From Actinomycetota bacterium (GTDB taxonomy: Bacteria > Actinomycetota > Actinomycetes > Nanopelagicales > Nanopelagicaceae), in NCBI GenBank assembly GCA_947380835.1, contig CANCSL010000023.1:1-19726 (forward strand): DNA of 19,726 bases, written 5' to 3'. Numbering within the stretch: the stretch's first letter is position 1; every line of letters begins with the position of its first letter. The notes under the pieces are model-generated. The model worked only from the letters and a program-made list of their open reading frames with translations. It was not told the DNA's origin and searched no databases. The translations under genes and the position numbers were made by a program. Below are positions 7,192 through 13,954 of the stretch, piece by piece.

Positions 7192-7722
7192 TTACTCATC
7201 AGGAAAGGCAGGATGCCAAAGTTTAATAGGGGAGTCTTTTTCATATGCCTTGCCGTTCGGGAAGCTTACGAGTTCGAGTTGCATCCCCCACGGAGTCAAG
7301 AAGTAAACCCATTTCTGACCTTCGCTGGCATTGCGGCTGAAGGTTGGCTCACCCAAAATCTTCACACCTTTTGCCTTTAAATATTCCAGTGCAAGATCAA
7401 AATCATCTACGTAGAAAGCAAGATGGTGTCCACCAATATCGCTGTTCTTGGGTTGTGGAGCTGGAGGGTCGTGCGGTTCAAATTGAAAGATTTCGAAATT
7501 TGGACCGGTTTTACAGCGAAAGAAGCGAAGTTCGCGCATCACAGTGCGGGGATGCAGGTTCATATGCTCGCTCATCCAGTTGTCATCACGGAGAAAAGGT
7601 CCCAATCGGTAGACCAATTCGCAGCCAATGACATCGACGAAAAATCGCTCGGCCTCATCGAGGTCTGGAACCGTGAATCCAATGTGCTCTGTGCCCCGGA
7701 GTCCAGGTAGTCCACCAGCCAT
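7192..7722 (-). CDS. VOC-superfamily protein (glyoxalase/dioxygenase fold)
   Basis: A 176-residue vicinal-oxygen-chelate protein with two beta-alpha-beta-beta-beta modules (about 10-80 and 97-155). Metal ligands can be placed at H13 (TEHIGF), E77 (NFEIF), H99 or H100 (GGHHLAF) and E150 (MQLELVS), the pattern of glyoxalase I/methylmalonyl-CoA epimerase/lyase-type members. A full divalent-metal site is therefore present. AGAGG lies eight bases upstream of the ATG. First gene of the VOC-GntR operon, divergent from the E1/E2 genes. It may isomerise, epimerise or cleave an intermediate of the pathway. A C-terminal extension of about 20 residues after the fold is unexplained. Substrate unknown. Confidence 0.85.
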   Translation of the reverse strand: MAGGLPGLRGTEHIGFTVPDLDEAERFFVDVIGCELVYRLGPFLRDDNWMSEHMNLHPRTVMRELRFFRCKTGPNFEIFQFEPHDPPAPQPKNSDIGGHHLAFYVDDFDLALEYLKAKGVKILGEPTFSRNASEGQKWVYFLTPWGMQLELVSFPNGKAYEKDSPIKLWHPAFPDE

Positions 7723-7744
7723 ATTCGTTACCTCTTATCTGCGG

Positions 7745-7756
7745 ATTGGATCCAAT
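7745..7756. promoter_or_regulatory. Candidate GntR operator 1 (perfect 12-base palindrome)
   Basis: ATTGGATCCAAT is a perfect palindrome in the divergent VOC / E1 region. It overlaps a possible -10 for the VOC-GntR operon (TATTAT on the minus strand, 7760-7755), so binding would repress that operon. Size and symmetry suit a GntR/FCD dimer. Confidence 0.6.
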
Positions 7757-7801
7757 AATAGACAAAAAGGGGTGAAAAGGGGAGATATTTACCCAATTAT
7801 C

Positions 7802-7831
7802 TTGTCATTGGACTCAATCGCGGGTTACAGT
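7802..7831 (+). promoter_or_regulatory. Promoter of the E1-E2 operon
   Basis: TTGTCA (7802-7807) is a good -35; TACAGT (7826-7831), 18 bases later, is a moderate -10. The leader would be about 30 bases and contains the ribosome site GAGGAG at 7855-7860. Confidence 0.45.
7807..7818. promoter_or_regulatory. Candidate GntR operator 2
   Basis: ATTGGACTCAAT keeps the ATTG-N4-CAAT arms of the palindrome at 7745-7756. The two centres are 62 bases apart, close to six helical turns. This copy overlaps the last base of the -35 and the spacer of the E1-E2 promoter. An extra half-site CCAAT sits at 7793-7797. Confidence 0.5.
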
Positions 7832-7868
7832 TTGCCAACACTTTCGCACTCAACGAGGAGTACTGCCC

Positions 7869-10058
7869 ATGTCCGAACGCATCGAATTAACCCCAGCCAA
7901 ACCATGGGTGGAGATTCGAACTACTCCCGCCGATTGGAAAGCCGCCGATCCAGCTCTTTTGGCAACAATGCTCGGGCAGCTTCATTTAATCCGCGCATTT
8001 GAAGAAGCGGTCTTGGAGCTTGCAGCCGAAGGGTTAGTTCACGGACCAGCTCACAGCAGTATTGGTCAAGAAGGTGGCGCAGTAGGTTCGATCATTGGAT
8101 TAGTGAGTGCTGATGGTGTTAACGGTACCCATCGAGGTCACCACCAATTCTTGGCAAAAGTTATTAATCATGTCTCTGGCGGAAAGCTAGATCTCAAAAA
8201 ACTTGTCAGCGAAGATCTTCAAGTGGTCCTGCAACGAACCCATGCTGAAATCTTAGGATTGGCACAGGGCTATTGCGCAGGTCGCGGTGGCTCTATGCAC
8301 TTACAAAATTTTGAAGCTGGTGCATTGGGTACGAATGCCATCGTTGGCGGCGGTGTACCTCTAGCGGCCGGAAATGCTTGGGCACAGAAACATGCCGGAA
8401 CTGAGAACGTAACCATTACCTATTTCGGCGACGGTGCTACAAACATTGGTTCAGTTCTCGAAAGCATGAACCTAGCCTCCGCTTGGAAATTGCCACTCGG
8501 CTTCTTCATCGAAAATAATCTTTATGCAGTTTCTACCCACGTGAATGAAGTCACCGGTGAACCACGACTTTCAGCGCGCGCACTTGGATTTGCCATTCCT
8601 TCTTGGAAAGTTGATGGCATGGATCCACTCGCGGTCTATTTAGCTTCTCAAGAAGCCGAAGCCATTATGCGTGCTGGTGGCGGACCAACCGTTATTGAGG
8701 CCGATGTTTATCGTTACTTCCACCAAAACGGCCCATTCCCTGGAAGTGCATTTGGTTACCGCACAAAGGAGGAAGAAGCTGCGTGGCGTGAGCGCGATCC
8801 ACTTCTTCGCGTCGCCTCTGAAATGATCACGTTGGGATTAATCGACCAAGCTGGAGTAGATGCTGTTCGCGAGCAGGCCGTCGCCGCAAATAAGTTAGCC
8901 GTTGCGCAATTAATCGAAGCTAATCCTGATTTACCGGGCAAGCGTCGAATTCGCCCCGAACTCTGGCCAGATGTTGCTTTCGTCGATTTTGGTGTCCGTG
9001 GCGATGCCAGCGAACTCAAAGGTGCGCGCACGCTAGAACCAGCGTCATATAACGGTTCTAAGAAGACCGTGAAGTTTGTCGACGCAGTTGCCACAGTCTT
9101 AGACCGCCGCATGGAGACAGATGCACGCATCATTATCTTAGGCGAAGATATTCACCGGCTTAATGGTGGTACCAATGGTGCGACTAAAGGATTATCAAAA
9201 AAGTTTCCAGATCGTATTCTCGGAACTCCCATCAGCGAAAACGCATTTATGGGTCTTGGTGGCGGAATGGCATTGGATGGTCGATTCCACCCCGTCGTTG
9301 AATTTATGTACCCAGACTTTATGTGGGTTGCTGCCGATCAGGTATTTAATCAAATCGGCAAAGCTCGTCACATGTTCGGTGGCCAAAATCCAGTTCCGCT
9401 AGTTCTTCGTACCAAAGTTGCCATGGGCAGTGGTTATGGTTCTCAGCACTTGATGGATCCAGCCGGCGTGTTTGCAACTAACCCTGGTTGGCGCATTGTT
9501 GCCGCATCCACCCCTGCCGAATACATCGGTTTGATGAATGCCGCACTGGCATTGCATGATCCAGTACTCGTTCTAGAACACATTGACTTGTATCAAGATC
9601 AAGGCGAAATTCCAGAAGAAGATTTAGATTACCAAATTCCCTTCGGCAAGGCTGCGATCAGACGTGAGGGATCAGATGTCACCATTCTTACTTACCTTTC
9701 TATGGTGAAGCATTCACTTACTGCAGTAGAGCAAACTGGTATCGATGGCGAAGTTATTGATCTTCGTTGGCTTGATCGAGCTAGCCTTGATTGGGAAACC
9801 ATCGGTGCCAGCATCAAGAAGACCAATAACGTTCTGATTGTTGAACAAGGCGCACGCGGAACTTCCTACGGAGCCTGGCTGGCCGATGAAATCCAACGTC
9901 GATTCTTTGATTGGTTGGATCAACCTATTCAACGTGTTACCGGAGGTGAAGCCTCTCCAAGTATTTCCAAGGTACTTGAGCGAGCAGCCATCGCTGGAGT
10001 GGAAGAAGTAGTTGCTGGCCTAAATCTTGTGCGTGATGGTTTTGGCGGTGGCAAATAA
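7869..10058 (+). CDS. Fused alpha-beta E1 component of a thiamine-dependent 2-oxoacid/acetoin-type dehydrogenase
   Basis: A 729-residue single chain joining the E1 alpha (about 20-350) and E1 beta (about 398-729) subunits, which are separate proteins in most pyruvate, branched-chain and acetoin dehydrogenases. The alpha half has the thiamine diphosphate motif beginning GDGATNIG (187-194) and ending with N216-N217, and GRGGSMHL (138-145). The beta half has GED (425-427), PISENAFMGLGGGMAL and H527. A stretch of about 25 residues between HHQFLAK and the GRGGSMHL region is longer than in ordinary E1 alpha. GAGGAG lies eight bases before the ATG. E2 follows after one base; no E3 is present. It decarboxylates a 2-oxoacid or cleaves an acyloin and passes the acyl group to E2 lipoate. 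The neighbouring butanediol/polyol-type dehydrogenases make an acyloin-type substrate plausible but unproven. Confidence 0.9.
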   Translation: MSERIELTPAKPWVEIRTTPADWKAADPALLATMLGQLHLIRAFEEAVLELAAEGLVHGPAHSSIGQEGGAVGSIIGLVSADGVNGTHRGHHQFLAKVINHVSGGKLDLKKLVSEDLQVVLQRTHAEILGLAQGYCAGRGGSMHLQNFEAGALGTNAIVGGGVPLAAGNAWAQKHAGTENVTITYFGDGATNIGSVLESMNLASAWKLPLGFFIENNLYAVSTHVNEVTGEPRLSARALGFAIPSWKVDGMDPLAVYLASQEAEAIMRAGGGPTVIEADVYRYFHQNGPFPGSAFGYRTKEEEAAWRERDPLLRVASEMITLGLIDQAGVDAVREQAVAANKLAVAQLIEANPDLPGKRRIRPELWPDVAFVDFGVRGDASELKGARTLEPASYNGSKKTVKFVDAVATVLDRRMETDARIIILGEDIHRLNGGTNGATKGLSKKFPDRILGTPISENAFMGLGGGMALDGRFHPVVEFMYPDFMWVAADQVFNQIGKARHMFGGQNPVPLVLRTKVAMGSGYGSQHLMDPAGVFATNPGWRIVAASTPAEYIGLMNAALALHDPVLVLEHIDLYQDQGEIPEEDLDYQIPFGKAAIRREGSDVTILTYLSMVKHSLTAVEQTGIDGEVIDLRWLDRASLDWETIGASIKKTNNVLIVEQGARGTSYGAWLADEIQRRFFDWLDQPIQRVTGGEASPSISKVLERAAIAGVEEVVAGLNLVRDGFGGGK

Positions 10059-10059
10059 C

Positions 10060-11301
10060 ATGGCCAACATCATGCGTATGCCAGAAGTACTGGCCAATGC
10101 CACCGAGGCGATTATTTCAAAGTGGCTAGTCGCCGAAGGCGCTGCCTTCACTGTCGGCCAGCCCATCGCCGAAGTTGAAACCGAAAAGGCTGTGGTCGAA
10201 GTTCCAGCGGAAGCCGATGGAATTTTGGGACGTTATCTCGCCCAAGTCGGTGCAACTACCGCTGTTGGCGCCCCCATCGCAGTTCTCTTGGCACCTGGTG
10301 AAACCGATTCAGATATTGAGAAGGCTCTAGCCAGCGAAGACCTTTCATCGCCAGTTTCCACGGCCACTCCAATTGTGCAAGAGAGACCGCAGGTTGCTGT
10401 TGCTACTGCGGTCGTTGAAGAAGTTGTTGAGTCGGGAATTCGAGTTTTTGCCAGCCCGCTGGCACGTCGCTTAGCGAAAGAAAGTGGCGTTAGTACGAAC
10501 ACCATGCGCGGTAGTGGACCTGGAGGGCGCATCATCAAGAAAGATGTGCAGGCCGCTATCGCTGCAGGTGGATCAAAGTCAGCCTCGAAATCTGTGCCGG
10601 TTTTTGTGCCGAGCGGAGATGGTACTTATAGCGCGATCCCACATTCTCCAATGCGTCGAGCTATCGCTCGCCGATTAACCGAGAGTAAATCAAGCGTTCC
10701 ACATTTCTATCTTTCTGCTCCCGTCATTGCAGATGATCTTCTCAATATGCGTAAGAAGATCAACGAATGGAGCGAAAAGAAAGTTTCAGTAACAGATTTG
10801 ATATTGAAAACTGTAGCTGCTGCATTCTCAGACGTTCCAAACGCAAATGTCATTTGGACCGCTGAAGAACTTCGTCGCTTCGACAATGTAGATATCTCCA
10901 TCGCTGTTGCCACCGATAATGGCTTAATTACTCCCGTGGTACGTGGAGTCAATCAAATGAACTTGGCGCAAATAAGCGCAACGACTGAGGATTTGATCGC
11001 GCGAGCAAGAATTGGCCGCCTAAAGCAGAATGAAATCGAAGGCGGGTCTTTCTCGGTCACCAATTTGGGCATGTACGGAACCGATGAATTTTCAGCAATT
11101 TTAAATCCACCACAATCTGCCATTTTGGCAGTCGGTGCGGCCAAGCAGAAGCCGGTGGTGGTTAATGGTGCGATCACAGTCGCATCCGTCATTAACTTCA
11201 CGCTATCGGTAGACCATCGAGCTATCGATGGCGCTCTTGCCGCCGAATGGCTGGCAGCCTTCGTGAAGCGCTTCGAAAACCCTATGTGGTTGGTGGTTTA
11301 A
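10060..11301 (+). CDS. Dihydrolipoamide acyltransferase (E2) of the same complex
   Basis: A 413-residue E2. The start is ATG at 10060, one base after the E1 stop, giving the expected lipoyl-domain start MANIMRMPEV. In-frame ATGs at 10027 and 10036 lie inside E1 and are unlikely. One lipoyl domain (about 4-78) has its lipoyl lysine at K43 in ETEKA. A hinge rich in Val/Ala/Pro is followed by an E1/E3-binding domain (about 128-168, FASPLARRLAKESGV...GRIIKKDV), a second hinge, and the catalytic domain from about 190 with DHRAIDG (H386, D390) and the usual C-terminal hydrophobic end PMWLVV. Translation is probably coupled to E1. The acyl group transferred is unknown. An E3 must be supplied from elsewhere in the genome. 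Confidence 0.92.
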   Translation: MANIMRMPEVLANATEAIISKWLVAEGAAFTVGQPIAEVETEKAVVEVPAEADGILGRYLAQVGATTAVGAPIAVLLAPGETDSDIEKALASEDLSSPVSTATPIVQERPQVAVATAVVEEVVESGIRVFASPLARRLAKESGVSTNTMRGSGPGGRIIKKDVQAAIAAGGSKSASKSVPVFVPSGDGTYSAIPHSPMRRAIARRLTESKSSVPHFYLSAPVIADDLLNMRKKINEWSEKKVSVTDLILKTVAAAFSDVPNANVIWTAEELRRFDNVDISIAVATDNGLITPVVRGVNQMNLAQISATTEDLIARARIGRLKQNEIEGGSFSVTNLGMYGTDEFSAILNPPQSAILAVGAAKQKPVVVNGAITVASVINFTLSVDHRAIDGALAAEWLAAFVKRFENPMWLVV

Positions 11302-11346
11302 CGCTAGGCGGGATAAAACTGCGAACTTAGCGTCAGCGGAGTTGAG

Positions 11347-11352
11347 TAGGCT
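11347..11352 (+). promoter_or_regulatory. Leaderless-type -10 box of the MFS gene
   Basis: TAGGCT (TANNNT pattern) ends six bases before the ATG at 11359, placing the transcription start at or next to the start codon. No convincing Shine-Dalgarno is present, which fits leaderless expression common in Actinomycetota. No good -35 is seen. Confidence 0.5.
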
Positions 11353-11358
11353 CTACGG

Positions 11359-12624
11359 ATGTCCACTCGCATGCCCACCAAGGTAAAAATTGTCTTGCTG
11401 GGCAACACTTTGTCAGCAATTGGCAATGGCCTGGTTCTTCCGTACCTCTTTATCTACCTTCATAATGTTCGCGGGATATCCGCGGGTTATTCCGGCTTAA
11501 TCATCGGATATGGCGCCCTTGCTTCGCTGATCTTTTCGCCACTTGTCGGCCATCAAATCGATCATTGGGGCCCTAAGCCCGTCATTCTGGTCTCGCTATT
11601 AATTCTCACCGTCGGGTACGCCTCGCTCTCATTGGTTCATTCGATACCCATGGCTCTCTTCACCACAACTATTTGCGCTATGGGCAACACCGGCATGTGG
11701 CCTGCTCAAAGTGCAATTTTGGCTGAACTCACTCCCGATCATTTACGGGAAAAGGTTTACGCCTCTAGTTTTGCTGCGCTCAATGTTGGTATCGGAATCG
11801 GTGGACTGATCGCCTCTACCTTTGTAACTATTTCTAAACCGAAAACCTTCGAATGGCTAATGATCGGAGATGGGCTCACCTACCTCTTTTATTTCGTTGC
11901 TGTTTTGGTTCTGCGCGAGGCTGGCCATCGCACCAAGGTTCAACGAGCAGCAAATAAAGAACTCGAAGGCGGTTGGAAAGATGTCATCGCAGATCGGGTC
12001 TTTGTAAAATTCTGGATCATCGGCTTTCTTGCCATCCTTTTCGGCTACAGCCAGTTAGAAGTTGGATTCGCCGCATTTGCAACCTCTGTAGGAAAAGTTT
12101 CACCTGCCCATTTGGCTTACGCCTACGCCGCTAACACCGCACTTATAGCCACCTGCCAACTCTGGATTGTAAAAAAGATCGAGAAGGTCAGGCGTGGCAA
12201 AGCGATGGCAATTGCTACCTTCTTTTGGATGGGCGCATGGCTTGCACTCAGCTTCGCTGGCATTTTGCCAGCCCAAGGGTTGATATTTGTAATTCTCTGC
12301 CAGGTAATTTTTAGTTGGGGCGAAATGTTCTGGTCACCAGTTATCCCAGCTGTCATTAATCAATTAGCACCAGATCACTTACGTGGTCGTTACAACGCAG
12401 CCGGCACTAATGCCTGGCAAATCGCATCGATTATTGGGCCAAGTTTTGCTGGCGTGATGCTGGGAGCCCACCTGCATTGGTTATGGATTGGGCTCTTGGT
12501 GGGCGGGCTGGCGATAGTTTCGATAGGTGCGTTAAGACTTAAACTCCCAGAGCGCGAAGTAGTGGCTGATCAACGAGTTCAGGATGCAACGGCGGATTCT
12601 CCGGAAGGTTTGAGTTCAATCTAG
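11359..12624 (+). CDS. Major facilitator superfamily transporter (efflux type)
   Basis: A 421-residue, 12-helix MFS protein with the cytoplasmic loop 2-3 signature GHQIDHWGPKP (64-74), a good form of motif A. Helices cover about 10-390; a hydrophilic tail of some 35 residues ends the protein. The family level looks like drug/metabolite efflux (MFS_1, MdtH-like), with no substrate evidence. It starts 57 bases after E2 behind its own leaderless-type -10 box, so it need not belong to the E1-E2 operon, although read-through is possible as no terminator is evident. The last 86 bases overlap the end of the convergent aldo/keto reductase gene. M5 is an alternative start. Confidence 0.88.
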   Translation: MSTRMPTKVKIVLLGNTLSAIGNGLVLPYLFIYLHNVRGISAGYSGLIIGYGALASLIFSPLVGHQIDHWGPKPVILVSLLILTVGYASLSLVHSIPMALFTTTICAMGNTGMWPAQSAILAELTPDHLREKVYASSFAALNVGIGIGGLIASTFVTISKPKTFEWLMIGDGLTYLFYFVAVLVLREAGHRTKVQRAANKELEGGWKDVIADRVFVKFWIIGFLAILFGYSQLEVGFAAFATSVGKVSPAHLAYAYAANTALIATCQLWIVKKIEKVRRGKAMAIATFFWMGAWLALSFAGILPAQGLIFVILCQVIFSWGEMFWSPVIPAVINQLAPDHLRGRYNAAGTNAWQIASIIGPSFAGVMLGAHLHWLWIGLLVGGLAIVSIGALRLKLPEREVVADQRVQDATADSPEGLSSI

Positions 12625-13510
12625 TTAGCTCTGCATCAGAGAGATCAAGTGACCAACCAGCTACAAGATCTGCAATCTGTTCTCGCCGCGATGCGCCCGG
12701 AATCGGAATGATCGTGGTCGACTGACGCAACAACCAAGCGATGGCCAACGAATATGGTGAGCAGTTTTTCTCTTGGCTGAGCTCACTGAACAACCCAAAT
12801 TTTCCATCTGCAATGCCGGAACTTCGGCCAACGCCTCCGAGAGGTGACCATGGCAGGAAGGCGATTCCTTGGGACTGGCAATATTCCAGCACATCACTAC
12901 CTAGCCGATATCGCGGGCTATATTCATTTTGAACCGAGATAACGCCTCCTTCAAGAGGAGTACCGCCAATTTCGACCGCCAACTTCAACTGTTCCAGATT
13001 TACATTCGATAACCCGATTTGCTCTACCAGTCCGCGTTCGAGCAGGACGAGAACATTTCTAAATTGGGTATCGAAGGGCATCTCTGGATTCATGCGGTGG
13101 TGCTGCCACAACTGAATCTTTTCGACCCCTAGGCGGAGTGCGGATGCCTCCGCTGCGCGCAGGAAATAATCGCGACTGCTAGCTCTTCCCCAACTTTCAT
13201 TTGGTCCACGCGTTATTCCAGCTTTGGTGGCAATAACGATCTGCGATTTTTGTTCTGGCGATCCATTCCAACTGCGAAAAGCCTCCCCAACTAATTTTTC
13301 ATTATGTCCAAAATCCCGCCAGGAAGGAGCGTAGATATCAGCGGTATCGAGGAAATTAATCCCAGCATCGAGGCCGGCATGAATAACAGAGATACTTAAA
13401 TCGCGATCGGTGAGCAGTTCTGGTCGTGACTCTCGATTTTGAGATAGTGGCATGCAGCCAAGCCCAATGGGTGATACTGCCCAAGGTCCCAAGTTTCTCG
13501 TTTGCACCAT
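12539..13510 (-). CDS. Aldo/keto reductase
   Basis: An NADP(H)-dependent (beta/alpha)8-barrel oxidoreductase, 323 residues from the ATG at 13510. The catalytic tetrad is visible: D55 and Y60 (LDTADIY), K96 (ATKAG) and H138 (QHHR). The C-terminal cofactor-binding segment TTIIPIPGASRREQ is typical. The start is uncertain: ATG at 13522 and TTG at 13543 are in frame. 13510 fits the family start (VQTRNLGPWAVSPIGLGCM), and a possible -10 (TAGACT, 13548-13543 on the minus strand) would leave the TTG untranscribed. It diverges from the operon at 13574 and converges on the MFS gene with an 86-base overlap. Substrate unknown; general aldehyde/ketone reduction. Confidence 0.88.
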   Translation of the reverse strand: MVQTRNLGPWAVSPIGLGCMPLSQNRESRPELLTDRDLSISVIHAGLDAGINFLDTADIYAPSWRDFGHNEKLVGEAFRSWNGSPEQKSQIVIATKAGITRGPNESWGRASSRDYFLRAAEASALRLGVEKIQLWQHHRMNPEMPFDTQFRNVLVLLERGLVEQIGLSNVNLEQLKLAVEIGGTPLEGGVISVQNEYSPRYRLGSDVLEYCQSQGIAFLPWSPLGGVGRSSGIADGKFGLFSELSQEKNCSPYSLAIAWLLRQSTTIIPIPGASRREQIADLVAGWSLDLSDAELTRLNSNLPENPPLHPELVDQPLLRALGV

Positions 13511-13561
13511 TTCTCCATTCATTCCACCAGCAGGTTGCGCCAAGTCTATTGACCTCGGCTC

Positions 13562-13567
13562 TACTAT
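13562..13567 (+). promoter_or_regulatory. Leaderless-type -10 box of the small membrane protein / amidase operon
   Basis: TACTAT ends six bases before the ATG at 13574 and no ribosome-binding site precedes that codon. Same spacing as at 11347 and nearly the same as at 19658. Confidence 0.5.
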
Positions 13568-13573
13568 GGCCGC

Positions 13574-13954
13574 ATGAGCAAAATCAGTACGTTAAATACC
13601 AAGATTGCGGCAAAAATAACCGCCGGCGTATCAACGATGTGGTGTGCCTATGCCTTTGCCCTCATAGCTCTTATCTCGCTGCCGTCGGCCCTCAAGACCG
13701 GGGACCCCATCGTGATTGTCGCCTGGGTAGCTCAAACTTTTCTGCAATTAGTACTGCTCTCCATCATCATGGTGGGGCAGAATGCGGCTTCGGCATCGGT
13801 AGAGCAGAAGATCACCGAAACACACACCGCCAGCTTGGGCGAATTTGAATTGGCTAAAGAGGCTCGCAAAATTGCAGGTGAGGAACTCATTGCCCTAAAA
13901 GTCATTGCTATGGAAATGCATCAAATACTTCGTGATGTTGAAGGAAAGAAGTAG
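13574..13954 (+). CDS. Small two-TM membrane protein (DUF1003-like, conserved in Actinomycetota)
   Basis: A 126-residue protein. Two hydrophobic helices, about 22-40 (MWCAYAFALIALISLP) and 46-68 (ending LLSIIMVGQN), are joined by a short loop and followed by a soluble, probably coiled-coil C-terminal tail (about 70-126, rich in Glu, Ala and Lys). The helix-helix-GQN-coil layout recalls DUF1003-type and related actinobacterial membrane proteins of unknown function; this family call is from memory of the pattern, not a search. It is the first gene of a plus-strand operon; its TAG stop shares one base with the GTG start of the amidase. I cannot assign a role. Confidence 0.75.
   Translation: MSKISTLNTKIAAKITAGVSTMWCAYAFALIALISLPSALKTGDPIVIVAWVAQTFLQLVLLSIIMVGQNAASASVEQKITETHTASLGEFELAKEARKIAGEELIALKVIAMEMHQILRDVEGKK

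Noticed and set aside
10027..10059. Earlier in-frame ATG for E2 inside the E1 gene
   Set aside because: The extra residues do not resemble a lipoyl domain start; the ATG at 10060 gives the expected MANIMRMPEV.
11301..11333. Inverted repeat ACGCTAGG / CTTAGCGT after the E2 stop as an intrinsic terminator
   Set aside because: The stem is only 8 bases with one G-T pair and a 17-base loop, and no T-run follows on the plus strand; not good enough to call.
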